DNA of 64,000 bases from UBA4951 sp963652335 (GCA_963652335.1 CAVJSS010000003.1:24044-88043); one strand, 5' to 3'; counted from the stretch's first letter, positions 7,722 through 16,604 are shown. Numbers and translations are program-made. The notes: generated from the letters alone by a model not told the origin.

Positions 7722-9712
7722 TACTTAACCCCCTTTACTTCCTTTATGAACGAATCTTCTTCGTTGAAGACTATGTTTTCTTCGATCCATGAACGGCGCA
7801 AAGAAGGATCCTTGCCCATTAGGATCGAGATTCTCTTTTCGACTACCAAAGGGTCTTGGATATCAACCCTTAATAGCCTTCTGGTTTTCTTGTTCATCGT
7901 CGTCGAGGCCAATTGGTCGGCGTTCATTTCGCCTAAGCCCTTGTAGCGGTTTATGCCATAACCGGCCCCGATTTGAGCTTTGGCTTCATCGAGCTTGTTG
8001 TCATCCCAAACGTAGACGAATTTCTTTGGGTCGGATTTCTTATAGACGCGATAAAGAGGCGGGCAGGCGATATAAACCATCCCGTTATCGATAAGGGGCT
8101 TCATGTAATTGTAAAAGAAAGTCAAAAGCAACGTTTGGATGTGGGCACCATCGACGTCAGCATCGGTCATGATGATGATTTTCCCGTATTTCGATTCGTT
8201 GACATCGAAGTTTTGACCGACTCCGGCGCCTATGGTTTGGATCAAGGTCGCGAATTCGACGTTGGCTAACATCCTTTCCATCGTGACCGAATCGGTGTTA
8301 AGCGGCTTACCCCTTAAAGGCAAAATGGCTTGATGAAGCCTATCCCTGCCGTTTTTGGCCGAGCCTCCTGCCGAATTGCCTTCGACGATGAAGAGCTCGT
8401 TGTTTTTGTAATCCTTGGATTGGGCCGAGGCCAATTTATCCGAGATGACGACGTCGTTTTGCTTCTTTTTGTTGCCGCGGGCTTCTTCCCTGGCTCTCCT
8501 TGCAGCGTCCCTGGCGTTTTTGGATGCTTGGCATTTTTTTATGAGGTCCAAGCCGAAATCCTTATGTTCCATAAGGTAATAGGTGAAATGCTCGGTGATG
8601 AATTGCGAACAGGCCGGCAAGGCGGCTGGCGTTCCCAATTTCCCTTTGGTTTGGCCTTCGTATTCGGTTAGCGATTCCGGCATTTTGATCGATAAAACGC
8701 AGGTCAGTCCTTCTCTTAGGTCGGTCCCGTCTATCCTTTGGTTTTCTTTGATTAAGCCGTTTTCGATTCCCCAATCGTTCAAAGCTTTGGTAAGCCCCAT
8801 TTTCAATCCGTCTTCATGGGTTCCGCCGCCGGCGGTCCTGACGCTGTTTGCATAGCTTAGGATATGCTCGTTGTAATCCTGGGAGCACCATTGAAGGGCG
8901 CATTCGATCCTGATTTGCGAATTATTGTCGGTGAAATCGATGATATCGCTTAATGGGTTCTTGTTTTGGTTAAGGGTCGCAACGTATTCCCTTAAGCCGT
9001 TTTCGTAATAGAATTCGTGAGATAGCGAAGTGCGTTCGTCTTTGAGGATGAAATGGACTTTCTTGGCCAAAAAAGAGGATTCTTGGAGATGATTATAGAT
9101 TGTATCCCACTTGAATTCCGTGGTCGTGAAAATGGAAGGATCTGGCTTAAAACGGACGCTGGAGCCGTGTTTATTGGTTTTCCCTACGATTTCCAAAGGC
9201 GTTTTCAAAGTTCCGCCGTTGACGAAAGAGATCCTATAGATCGATCCGTTGCGGTAAACGGTGACTTCAAGCCATTCTGATAAGGCGTTGGTGACAGTCG
9301 CGCCCATCCCGTGAAGTCCGGCCGAAGTCGAATAGGATTTCGAATTGAATTTGCCGCCGGCATGAAGGGCGGTGAAAATAAGCTGGACGGCCGGAATCCC
9401 GGTTTGCTGATGTAGATCGATCGGCAATCCTCGTCCTTCGTCGTCCACCTGAACGGATCCGTCTTTGTGGATCGTCACGGTTATTTTGTTCCCATAGCCG
9501 TTTACGGCTTCGTCGATGGAGTTGTCGACTATTTCCCAAACCAAATGATGGAGGCCAGTGCTATTGGTCGAGCCAATGTAGACGCCGGGACGTTTCCTGA
9601 TTCCTTCTAGTTCGCTTAAAACTTCGATGTTATCGGCGGTATATCCTTGCGCAGCTTTCAAGACATCCCTTTCGGTTTGGGCCATATTGTTGTTGTCTAG
9701 TTCGTTGCTCAT
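7721..9712 (-). CDS. parE: DNA topoisomerase IV subunit B (ParE)
   Basis: This is a 663-aa ATPase subunit with normal ParE length. The GHKL ATPase motifs are EIVDNSIDEA, DEGRGLPID and GLHGMGATVTNALS. The TOPRIM domain has VEGNSAGGSAK, where the family normally has EGDSAGG, and the metal-binding DADVDGAHI. ParE rather than GyrB is supported by pairing with parC and by its short length. No good ribosome binding site precedes the ATG at 9712, so M10 (MAQTERD) is an alternative start. The 240-bp region upstream should hold the operon promoter. Confidence 0.93.
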   Translation of the reverse strand: MSNELDNNNMAQTERDVLKAAQGYTADNIEVLSELEGIRKRPGVYIGSTNSTGLHHLVWEIVDNSIDEAVNGYGNKITVTIHKDGSVQVDDEGRGLPIDLHQQTGIPAVQLIFTALHAGGKFNSKSYSTSAGLHGMGATVTNALSEWLEVTVYRNGSIYRISFVNGGTLKTPLEIVGKTNKHGSSVRFKPDPSIFTTTEFKWDTIYNHLQESSFLAKKVHFILKDERTSLSHEFYYENGLREYVATLNQNKNPLSDIIDFTDNNSQIRIECALQWCSQDYNEHILSYANSVRTAGGGTHEDGLKMGLTKALNDWGIENGLIKENQRIDGTDLREGLTCVLSIKMPESLTEYEGQTKGKLGTPAALPACSQFITEHFTYYLMEHKDFGLDLIKKCQASKNARDAARRAREEARGNKKKQNDVVISDKLASAQSKDYKNNELFIVEGNSAGGSAKNGRDRLHQAILPLRGKPLNTDSVTMERMLANVEFATLIQTIGAGVGQNFDVNESKYGKIIIMTDADVDGAHIQTLLLTFFYNYMKPLIDNGMVYIACPPLYRVYKKSDPKKFVYVWDDNKLDEAKAQIGAGYGINRYKGLGEMNADQLASTTMNKKTRRLLRVDIQDPLVVEKRISILMGKDPSLRRSWIEENIVFNEEDSFIKEVKGVK

Positions 9713-9904
9713 GGGATTATTATTACATAATAAAGCCTCGAAAACAAAATTTTTTAAGGATTCATCGGATGAATATTCACCTTAAAAGGTGAAAACAACC
9801 TTTTCCGCAATCGGATGCCAAAGTGGTCGACATTAATGTTTTTTAGTAGTTTTCTAGTAAGATTATCGCATATGTATATATCTAAAGATATATAAAGTTG
9901 ATGA
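9713..9904. promoter_or_regulatory. AT-rich region upstream of parE
   Basis: This gap between the yneF terminator and parE has no gene. It holds TTTTAGTAGTTTTCTAGTAAG near 9841-9861, a CATATGTATATATC stretch near 9870, and a small inverted repeat CACCTT/AAGGTG near 9780. The AGTAGTTTT plus CATATGTATAT pair also occurs in the 2.3-2.8 kb gap. It presumably carries the parE promoter, but I could not fix the -35 and -10 boxes. Confidence 0.4.
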
Positions 9905-9938
9905 GAAAAAAGAGGCGTGATGTTTTCGCCTCTTTCGT
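9905..9938 (-). terminator. Terminator of the efp-yneF unit
   Basis: On the minus strand AAAGAGGCG and CGCCTCTTT form a 9-bp stem around a nine-base loop, followed by a T-run, directly after the yneF stop. Confidence 0.85.
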
Positions 9939-9952
9939 TTTCGTTGTTTTCC

Positions 9953-10195
9953 CTACATTTGGGAGTTCATGTTCTTCATGATGGCGCGGATGTCGGATTC
10001 CTTTGGTTTCCTTCCCATCTGGGCATACATCATGCGGATCATCTTCTCGTTGATCGGAGGATTCTTCTTAAGTTGGGATTTGAATAAGGCTTTGGCTCCG
10101 AAGAAGCCGGCGATCAAGCCAACTACCAAGAAGGCGATGGCGATGCCGAACCAACGGCCGTCCCATCCGAATTCGGTTGTCGCTAAAAGATTCAT
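9953..10195 (-). CDS. yneF: YneF family (UPF0154) small membrane protein
   Basis: This 80-aa protein has one N-terminal transmembrane helix (about residues 15-38, IAIAFLVVGLIAGFFGAK) and the conserved cytosolic signature NPPINEKMIRMMYAQMGRKP. That signature defines the YneF/UPF0154 family of Firmicutes and Mollicutes, whose function is unknown. It lies six bases after efp in the same direction and ends before a strong terminator. Confidence 0.9.
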   Translation of the reverse strand: MNLLATTEFGWDGRWFGIAIAFLVVGLIAGFFGAKALFKSQLKKNPPINEKMIRMMYAQMGRKPKESDIRAIMKNMNSQM

Positions 10196-10200
10196 CTAAA

Positions 10201-10758
10201 TTAAGCCCTTCCGTCGTATTTTCCGGTTGAAGTATCGACTAAGATCTTATCTCCTTCATTGATGAAGAGGGGGACTTTGATGACCATTCCAGTCTCAAGG
10301 GTGGCGTCTTTGGATCCGCCGTTGGAAATGGTGTCTCCGCGTACTCCTGGCTCAGTCTCGGTGACGGTCATCGCGACTTTGGCTGGGAGGATGATGCCGA
10401 TCAATTCGCCTTCGAAGGTATTGATCATGACTTCGAGGTTAGGAACGAGGTATTTGGCTTCGTTCTCCAAAAGGGCGTGTGGGATTTCCATTTGCTCATA
10501 GGTCTTTGGATCCATGAAGCAATAAGTGATGCCGGAATCATAGAGATATTGTGAAGCAGCTTTGTCCAAGCGGGCTTCGGTTACATCGTAACCGGAGTTG
10601 CGGGCCAATTCGGTGATGGCGCCGGTTCTGACGTTTTGGACTTTGACTTTCGCGACCATCTTTCTCATCGCGGTCTTGTTAAGAAGGATATCGATGCAGC
10701 GATAAAGGACGCCTTCATCGATGAAATAGTTTCCTGGGCGTAATTCAGTGACGTTCAT
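10201..10758 (-). CDS. efp: Translation elongation factor P
   Basis: EF-P relieves ribosome stalling at polyproline. The 185-aa protein has normal length and clear KOW/OB domains (VTETEPGVRGDTIS...ATLETGMVIKVPLFINEGDKI). The domain I loop that reaches the P-site is unusual. B. subtilis has VKPGKGAAF with the modified Lys32, whereas a gapless alignment here gives NKTAMRKMV, with Met31 at the modified position and Arg32 next to it. So lysyl or 5-aminopentanol-type modification at the usual place is not possible. The ORF itself is intact. Confidence 0.95.
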   Translation of the reverse strand: MNVTELRPGNYFIDEGVLYRCIDILLNKTAMRKMVAKVKVQNVRTGAITELARNSGYDVTEARLDKAASQYLYDSGITYCFMDPKTYEQMEIPHALLENEAKYLVPNLEVMINTFEGELIGIILPAKVAMTVTETEPGVRGDTISNGGSKDATLETGMVIKVPLFINEGDKILVDTSTGKYDGRA

Positions 10759-10837
10759 TGTTTTGATTCTCCATTAATTAAGCAAAAAGCAATAGTATTC
10801 TACATTCATTTCTTTCTTAAGAAAAGTGCGTTGTTTC

Positions 10838-11449
10838 CTAAGATAAGTACGGATTGAGCCTTTTTTCGGTTCCGATATCCGAACTTGACTCATGTCCAGG
10901 ATAGATTTTGGTCTCATCCGGGAGCTTTCTAAGCTTGGATAATGACGATCCCATCTGTTTTATGTTCCCACCGGGCAAATCGCTTCTGCCTACGGATAGA
11001 TGAAACAAGGTATCTCCGGTGAAGAGAACCTTTTCCTTTTCGAAATAGAAGCAGACGCTTCCTGGGGTATGGAACGGGGTGTGGATCGTTTTTATCCGAT
11101 ATCCGCCGATATTTATCGTTTCGTTGTCTCCCAAAAGATGGGCCTCATAGCCTTCGATCTTCAATCCTTTAAGCAGATTGTATCGATCATCCGTGAGATA
11201 TCCGACATCGGCTTCATGAATGAAAACGGGAGCTTTATGGGTCAAGCTGGCAAGTCCGTATATGTGGTCGTAATGGCCATGGGTCAAAAGATAAGCCAAA
11301 ACGGTTCCGCCATGGTGCTTATCGATATAGCGGTCCAAGCAATGGTTTTCGTTGCTGCCTGGATCTATCACCAAACAAGGCTCGCCTTCTTCCCCCACTA
11401 TGTATGTATTGGCGAAATACATCGATTCGAATGGCTTGCTTATTTTCAT
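10838..11449 (-). CDS. MBL-fold metallo-hydrolase (glyoxalase II-like)
   Basis: This 203-aa metallo-beta-lactamase-fold hydrolase resembles the Bacillus YqgX group. The zinc motif THGHYDHI lies near residue 56, and downstream ligands include HTPFHTPGSV, GDTLF and the C-terminal PGHES. It is full length for the short (about 200-aa) form that lacks the helical C-terminal domain of classical glyoxalase II, so the substrate is uncertain. The gene is monocistronic or follows rpmG. Confidence 0.88.
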   Translation of the reverse strand: MKISKPFESMYFANTYIVGEEGEPCLVIDPGSNENHCLDRYIDKHHGGTVLAYLLTHGHYDHIYGLASLTHKAPVFIHEADVGYLTDDRYNLLKGLKIEGYEAHLLGDNETINIGGYRIKTIHTPFHTPGSVCFYFEKEKVLFTGDTLFHLSVGRSDLPGGNIKQMGSSLSKLRKLPDETKIYPGHESSSDIGTEKRLNPYLS

Positions 11450-11462
11450 GCTAATACCCTAA

Positions 11463-11490
11463 AACAAAAATAAGACCAAGAGGCCTTATT
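11463..11490 (-). terminator. Terminator after rpmG
   Basis: On the minus strand AAATAAGGCC, a TCTT loop and GGTCTTATTTTTG form a stem with one mismatch and a T-rich tail. The stem begins within the rpmG stop region. Confidence 0.7.
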
Positions 11491-11656
11491 TGAGTTTCTT
11501 GATTTCTTTATGAACCGTCATCTTGCGGCAACGGCTGCAGAACTTCTTGATTTCCATTTTGTCTGGATGGGTTCTCTTGTTGCGAGTGCCAAGATAGTTA
11601 TGTTCGCCGCATTCGCTGCAAGCGAGGATGATTTCATCGCGTTTACTGGTTGCCAT
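11486..11656 (-). CDS. rpmG: 50S ribosomal protein L33
   Basis: This 56-aa protein was found by translating the minus strand directly. It begins MATSKRDEIILACSECGEHN and has two zinc-binding pairs, CSEC near residue 13 and CSRC near residue 41, so it is the zinc-containing (C+) form. The C-terminus MTVHKEIKKLK is typical. A terminator follows at once. Confidence 0.93.
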   Translation of the reverse strand: MATSKRDEIILACSECGEHNYLGTRNKRTHPDKMEIKKFCSRCRKMTVHKEIKKLK

Positions 11657-11743
11657 AGTTAATCACTTCTTTCTTTGAGCGTTGCTACTTTATCATAACG
11701 AAATGACTTTATCTAGATTTTCTTTATTTTGCTAAGGCAATAG

Positions 11744-12850
11744 ATGCCACAAAATGATGAAAATGCTAGGAAAGATAGATTCTTTCGTTCAAAATTAGTC
11801 AGCATGAAAAGAGAAAACACCAAAAAAATCAAGCTAGGGAACATCCAAATCGGAGGGCAAAACAAAGTCCTTATCCAAAGCATGTGTTCGATTAAGACCG
11901 AAAGGGTCGATGAGATCGTTTCGGAAATAAGCGAATGCGTTGCATTGGGAGCCGACATCATGCGGGTTTCCGTGATGGATGAGGAAGATGCTTTGGCTTT
12001 GAAAGAGATAATGCCTCGCATCTCTTGTCCGTTGGTTGCGGATATCCATTTCGATCCGAGATTGGCTTTGCTTTCGCTAGATAGCGGCGTTTCGGCCATA
12101 AGGCTTAACCCCGGCAACATCAAAAAGAAGGAAGACATAGTCAAGATCGCTTCCGAATGCAAAGAGAGGGGCATCCCTATAAGGATCGGGGTCAACGCCG
12201 GCTCATTGGATGAAACGGCAGAAGGTTCGACTTTGGCCGAAAAATTGGTCAGCTCCGCCAAAAAGGAAGCCAAAATCCTAGAAGACATCGGCTTTTATGA
12301 CATCGTTATCTCTTTGAAGGCATCTTCGGTCAAGGATACGATAGAAGCTTACGAAATGGCTGCCGAAGAATTCGGTTATCCATTGCATTTGGGTTTGACC
12401 GAAGCTGGACCGAAGGATATTGGGTTAATAAGGAGCGCGGCCGCTTTGTCCCCGCTTCTCCTAGAAGGGATAGGAGACACGATCCGGATCTCTTTGAGCG
12501 ATTCTCCGGAAGAGGAGATAAAAGCCGCCAAAAGGCTTCTTATCGATTTGGGGCTCGCTTGGGGCCCCCGGTTGATATCTTGCCCAACATGTGGGCGGAC
12601 CCAAGTCGATTTGCTTCCGTTAGCGAAGATCGTCCAAGAATACCTGGAAGGCAATCCGATAGACAAGACGATCGCCATAATGGGCTGCCCGGTCAATGGG
12701 ATTAAGGAAGCCAAGGACGCCGATATTGGGGTAGCTGGGGCGAAAGACAGCTGGACTTTATTTGAAAAAGGCAAGCCAATAAGAACAATACCAAATAACG
12801 AGATCGTTGAACAATTCTTAAAAGAATTGGAATTACTGAAAAACGACTAA
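11744..12850 (+). CDS. ispG: 4-hydroxy-3-methylbut-2-en-1-yl diphosphate synthase IspG
   Basis: IspG is the penultimate MEP-pathway enzyme, a 4Fe-4S reductase making HMBPP. The 368-aa short (bacterial) form shows the TIM-barrel start IQSMCSIKTERVDE, the cluster cysteines in SCPTCGRT and the third in IMGCPVNGIKEAKDADIG. The start is ambiguous: ATG 11744 has an AAGG ribosome binding site, while the family N-terminus (MKRENTKKIKLG) would begin at 11804, which has none. ispH, the next enzyme of the pathway, lies about 1.5 kb downstream. Confidence 0.95.
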   Translation: MPQNDENARKDRFFRSKLVSMKRENTKKIKLGNIQIGGQNKVLIQSMCSIKTERVDEIVSEISECVALGADIMRVSVMDEEDALALKEIMPRISCPLVADIHFDPRLALLSLDSGVSAIRLNPGNIKKKEDIVKIASECKERGIPIRIGVNAGSLDETAEGSTLAEKLVSSAKKEAKILEDIGFYDIVISLKASSVKDTIEAYEMAAEEFGYPLHLGLTEAGPKDIGLIRSAAALSPLLLEGIGDTIRISLSDSPEEEIKAAKRLLIDLGLAWGPRLISCPTCGRTQVDLLPLAKIVQEYLEGNPIDKTIAIMGCPVNGIKEAKDADIGVAGAKDSWTLFEKGKPIRTIPNNEIVEQFLKELELLKND

Positions 12851-12854
12851 AATA

Positions 12855-12884
12855 AAACGCGGTCATTCGGATCGCGTTTTTCTT
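12855..12884. terminator. Bidirectional terminator between ispG and the DEAD-box helicase
   Basis: AAACGCG and CGCGTTT pair across an 11-base loop and are followed by TTCTTG on the + strand. It sits between two convergent genes that end at 12850 and 12886, so it can serve both. Confidence 0.8.
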
Positions 12885-12885
12885 G

Positions 12886-14265
12886 TCATTCATCGTTTGC
12901 GTCTTTGGCTGCTTTGCGGAAATTCTCTTCCAATTGCCTTCTGACCGACCTTTGGATGGCCTTTCTTTTGTATTTATGCTTCACCTGATCGATGGCGAAA
13001 TCCCTCTTTCTCTTATAGCCAGGCTTGACTTTGTCGGTTCTGGTTTTGGCTTTGGCGATCTTGATCTCTTTCTTTTCCTCTTCGGATTCGAAAGCCTTTT
13101 TCTTGGTGAATTTGGTTTTCTTGTTCAATCCCACCGGATCTTCTTTCAAAATCCCGTTTTTGAAGATGTAGAAATCGAATTTGACTCCTTGCTCCAACAA
13201 CTGTTTTGGCAATGAAAGCGAGTCATCATCGTAGAAAACCCAGCTATCGCCTTTCTTGTCGAAACGGCCGGTTCTTCCTGCCCTATGATGATAGAATTCC
13301 AAATCGGAAGGCAAATCCAAACTGATTACGTCGGTGACGTTAGCTATATCCATCCCGCGGCTCAATAGATCGGAGGCGATTATTATCGATTCTTTGTTGG
13401 CTTTGATGTCGCGCAGGGCTTTTTTCCTTTCCCTCTCGGTCAAGGAACCGGTGAAATAGATGGCGTCCATCCCGTTTTCCTTCAGATACTTATAAGCCGC
13501 ATCCACCGTTTCCTTTTTGGAAGCGAAGACGATGCAAAGATATGGTTTTCTTAGCTTTAGGAATTCAAACAAAGCTTGCTTTGGGTCGGAATGTTTTATA
13601 TCCAAAAGATGATGGCTGACCAAAGAGGAGGTCTCGGTATCCTCGGCCTCGAATCGGAAATCGGTCGAAACGAAATGCCTTATCTCGTCTTTGAGGGATT
13701 GCTTCAAGGTTGCAGAGAAAACCAAAATCTGAGGTTCCCTCATCTCCGTTTGGAACAAAGCTTCGATATCTTCGAAATATCCCATCTCAAGCAACATATC
13801 AGCCTCATCCAAAACGACTGTTCTGACATTGCTTAGGTTAAGCGAGTGTTTATCGACCAAAAGGTCTTTCAATCTTCCTGGCGTGCCGATGACGATATGA
13901 GGAGGGATCGAGAGCCCTTCTTCGTTTTGGGAGACGTCGGTTTCGCTGGTAAGAAGCCTTATTTTGAGCTTCGGATAGAAACGGACGAAGGCCTTGGCGA
14001 ATTCGTATATTTGCCTGGAAAGTTCCCTACTTGGGGCGATGATGATGCTTTGGGTGCGAGGGAGGCTGACATCGGTTTTCTCGATGATAGGTATCAAATA
14101 AGCGTGGGTTTTCCCGCTTCCGGTCGCCGATTGGGCAAGGATCGACTTGCCTTTCAAGGCCTTTGGGATGACGTTCGTTTGGACAGGAGATGGCGAAACA
14201 TAGCCCAGTTTGTTTAAGGCATTGACCATTTGATTTGAGAGGGAAAACGCTGAAAAAGTTGCCAT
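12886..14265 (-). CDS. DEAD-box ATP-dependent RNA helicase
   Basis: This 459-aa cytoplasmic RNA helicase carries the Q motif (SPSPVQTNVIP), Walker A QSATGSGKT, the DEAD box as VLDEADMLLEMGY, the SAT motif and the C-terminal motif HHRAGRTGR. The tail after about residue 385 is very basic (KKTKFTKKKAFESE and beyond), as in CshA/CshB-type cold-shock helicases. The start at 14265 is chosen because the family N-terminus FSAFSLSNQM begins there. A good promoter lies only ten bases upstream, so the mRNA is probably leaderless. Confidence 0.92.
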   Translation of the reverse strand: MATFSAFSLSNQMVNALNKLGYVSPSPVQTNVIPKALKGKSILAQSATGSGKTHAYLIPIIEKTDVSLPRTQSIIIAPSRELSRQIYEFAKAFVRFYPKLKIRLLTSETDVSQNEEGLSIPPHIVIGTPGRLKDLLVDKHSLNLSNVRTVVLDEADMLLEMGYFEDIEALFQTEMREPQILVFSATLKQSLKDEIRHFVSTDFRFEAEDTETSSLVSHHLLDIKHSDPKQALFEFLKLRKPYLCIVFASKKETVDAAYKYLKENGMDAIYFTGSLTERERKKALRDIKANKESIIIASDLLSRGMDIANVTDVISLDLPSDLEFYHHRAGRTGRFDKKGDSWVFYDDDSLSLPKQLLEQGVKFDFYIFKNGILKEDPVGLNKKTKFTKKKAFESEEEKKEIKIAKAKTRTDKVKPGYKRKRDFAIDQVKHKYKRKAIQRSVRRQLEENFRKAAKDANDE

Positions 14266-14275
14266 AATCGGGGTA

Positions 14276-14304
14276 ATTATAGGCGAAAAGAGGGAAACTG
14301 GCAA
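14276..14304 (-). promoter_or_regulatory. Sigma-A promoter of the helicase gene
   Basis: On the minus strand TTGCCA (14304-14299), a 17-bp spacer and TATAAT (14281-14276) form a near-consensus promoter. Only ten bases separate the -10 box from the ATG, too short for a normal 5' leader with a Shine-Dalgarno site. Confidence 0.75.
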
Positions 14305-14327
14305 CGCGTAGGCGTATAATGGGAGGC

Positions 14328-15173
14328 ATGGAAATCGTCTCATTCGATCCAAGAGGTTTTTGTAGCGGAGTCCTTAAGGCATTTTCCTTGGCCAAAAAGG
14401 CGAGAGAGGAGCATAAAGGGTCTCCGATTTATTTGGTTGGGTCGTTGGTCCATAACGAAAGGGCCATGAGGCCATTGTACGGCGATGGGTTTGTTCTTTT
14501 AAACGAGAAGGATGGACCGCTATGCAAACAGATGGAAGAGATTCCAAATGGGTCCATCGTTCTTTATTCCGCCCATGGTCATGATAAGGAAAGCTACGAT
14601 GAAATCGCCAAAAAGAAGGGTTTCATCGTCTATGATGCCTCTTGTGAGCATATCGTTTCGAACTTAGAGAAAATGAAAAAAGCGAATGGGTCTATAGCCT
14701 TCGTGGTCGATAGAAGGCATTTGGAAGCGAAAGCGGCCTCTTCATTGAAAAACGTGACCATAATCGATCCGAAGGATCCGTCCTTTGGCTATTTCGATTA
14801 CGTCATATCCCAGACTTCTTTGGATGAAGAAACCTTTTCCTCTATCGAAAACGGATTAAGGGAGATAAATCCCCGTCTCGTTTCCCTTGATGGCAGATGC
14901 CCTTCGACGAAATATAGGCAAATGAATGCGATCAAAGCCCCGAATGACATCGATTTGTTCATCATCATAGGCTCAAAAGATTCATCCAATGCCAAACGTT
15001 TGGCTCATTTGGTTAAAAAATACCACGAAAATTCCGATGTCATCCAGGTTTTGGATTCTGACGAATTGAAAAAATACGATCTTTCGAAATATGAAAAAAC
15101 CGCCTTGCTGTCGGGTGCTAGTTCCCCTAAGGCGGCATATGAAGAGATACAAGGATATCTGAAAAGCCTCTAG
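14328..15173 (+). CDS. ispH: 4-hydroxy-3-methylbut-2-enyl diphosphate reductase IspH
   Basis: IspH makes IPP and DMAPP from HMBPP with a 4Fe-4S cluster. The protein is 281 aa from MEIVSFDPRGFCSG. Three cluster cysteines are seen in RGFCSG, DASCEHI and GRCPSTK, with the substrate His residues in LVHNE and SAHGHD. A TATAAT hexamer ends seven bases before this ATG, and the intervening GGGAGG is too close to act as a normal ribosome binding site. The in-frame ATG at 14319 is the alternative. The stop codon overlaps the convergent nif3 stop (CTAG). Confidence 0.94.
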   Translation: MEIVSFDPRGFCSGVLKAFSLAKKAREEHKGSPIYLVGSLVHNERAMRPLYGDGFVLLNEKDGPLCKQMEEIPNGSIVLYSAHGHDKESYDEIAKKKGFIVYDASCEHIVSNLEKMKKANGSIAFVVDRRHLEAKAASSLKNVTIIDPKDPSFGYFDYVISQTSLDEETFSSIENGLREINPRLVSLDGRCPSTKYRQMNAIKAPNDIDLFIIIGSKDSSNAKRLAHLVKKYHENSDVIQVLDSDELKKYDLSKYEKTALLSGASSPKAAYEEIQGYLKSL

Positions 15174-15934
15174 ATAACCTCTGGCAATCTTTCGTGATCG
15201 ATTTTCTTTATTTCAAGCGTCTTATCGAACGAAAGGAGGATCCTTTCCATTTGATCCATGAAGACATGCTCGATCTCGTGGGGGAAATCAAGATAGTCGT
15301 AATGATTCAAGACGATCTCCCTGCGGCAATGGTGCGGGGCGTCGCCAGAGATATAGATGTCATATCCTTCGTTCATGGCGTTTATGTATTTCCTAGATCC
15401 GCCGCCGCCGATGATAGCGACGCTTTCGATCGTTTTCTTGCCTTCGTTTATAAGCAAGCCGTAATCGACTTTGAAGGCTTTTTTGGCTTTTTTGGCGAAA
15501 GCGTGGATCTCCATCGGCTCTTTCAAACGCCCTCCGCGGGCCATAGGGGCCGTAAGAAGGGGCTTTACGTCTTCTAATCCAAGCAGGGCCGCCAAAGCGT
15601 CATTCATCCCGTCTTTTCCCAAATCGAAGTTGGTATGATAGCTCATGATCGGAATATCAAGTTTGGTCATCTTCTCGTATAAGGCTTTTTTGATTGGATC
15701 ATGTTCCAAGACGTTTTTCAGTTTCCCGAAGATGAACGGATGATGGGTGATTATCAAATCTGGTTCGAATTCCAAAACGGCAGGAAGGACTTCGTCGTCA
15801 AAATCCAAACATAGTAGTATTTTGGTAGTTTCTTCTTTGAAGGACCCGACTTGAAGACCTGGATGATCATAGGGTTCGGCGGTCCTTTTTGGGAATTTGT
15901 CGCCTAATTTCTTAATCAATGATCTGGTTTTCAT
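15170..15934 (-). CDS. Nif3-like dinuclear metal-centre protein (YqfO)
   Basis: This is a 254-aa NIF3/YqfO/YbgI-family protein of unresolved function; GTP cyclohydrolase-like activity has been proposed for relatives. Metal ligands appear as ITHHPFIFGK near residue 60, SYHTNFDLGKDGMN near 96 and the C-terminal FPHEIEHVF. The middle PII-like insert of long homologues is absent. It overlaps trmK upstream by 23 bases, which preserves the rpoD-trmK-nif3 order of Bacilli. Confidence 0.92.
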   Translation of the reverse strand: MKTRSLIKKLGDKFPKRTAEPYDHPGLQVGSFKEETTKILLCLDFDDEVLPAVLEFEPDLIITHHPFIFGKLKNVLEHDPIKKALYEKMTKLDIPIMSYHTNFDLGKDGMNDALAALLGLEDVKPLLTAPMARGGRLKEPMEIHAFAKKAKKAFKVDYGLLINEGKKTIESVAIIGGGGSRKYINAMNEGYDIYISGDAPHHCRREIVLNHYDYLDFPHEIEHVFMDQMERILLSFDKTLEIKKIDHERLPEVI

Positions 15935-16604
15935 TTTGCATTTCCTCCAATAAGCTCAAAGCCTCTTTTACTTCTTCTTTTCTCTTTGTTGGGATGTCTT
16001 TTCTTAAGAGTTCTTCGTATTGCTTTTTCTTTTCCGATATGAACCTTTTTAGATCCTTTTCTTCTTTTTGGCAGATTTTCGGGCCAAAAAGAAGCTCGGA
16101 CTTGTCATAGACGATATCCTCATCCGTCTTTTTTAGTTTCCAAACGGAATAGAAAACATCGTCTTCATAAAAGAAATAGCCTTCTTCGACTTTGTAGCCA
16201 AGCCTAGCCGCGGTTAACAAAACGATATCCCATTCCGAATGGGCGTCGATTATCAAAGTGTCGACATTGGCTAGCTTTTCTTTATGTTCGTTTAGAATGG
16301 AAGAGATCAGTCTCCCTCCCATCCCGGCGATTATGACTTCGTTGATTTTATGATCGAGATCCTCTAAGCCGGAAGAAAAGGAAAGGCTGACCTTTTCTCT
16401 GTCTCCAACGTTTTCTTCCACCGCCTTTGCCAATCTTGAAAACGGGCTTTTTTTGTTTTCGATGGCTTCGATATAGGAAACGATTCCTTCATTGGCCAAA
16501 TAAATGGTCAAAAGGCCATGGTCTGCGCCGACGTCTGCCACATAAGCGCCTTTATCTACGTAAGAGGCGACCTTAGATAGGCGTAGAGAGAGGCTTTTCA
16601 TCAT
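15912..16604 (-). CDS. trmK: tRNA (adenine-22-N1)-methyltransferase TrmK
   Basis: TrmK methylates A22 in tRNA using SAM. The 230-aa protein has the N-terminal RLSKVASYV and the SAM motif VADVGADHGLLTIYLA (about residues 24-39), followed by IIAGMGGRLI, which is diagnostic for the family. It overlaps the rpoD stop by four bases and nif3 downstream. Confidence 0.94.
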   Translation of the reverse strand: MMKSLSLRLSKVASYVDKGAYVADVGADHGLLTIYLANEGIVSYIEAIENKKSPFSRLAKAVEENVGDREKVSLSFSSGLEDLDHKINEVIIAGMGGRLISSILNEHKEKLANVDTLIIDAHSEWDIVLLTAARLGYKVEEGYFFYEDDVFYSVWKLKKTDEDIVYDKSELLFGPKICQKEEKDLKRFISEKKKQYEELLRKDIPTKRKEEVKEALSLLEEMQNENQIID

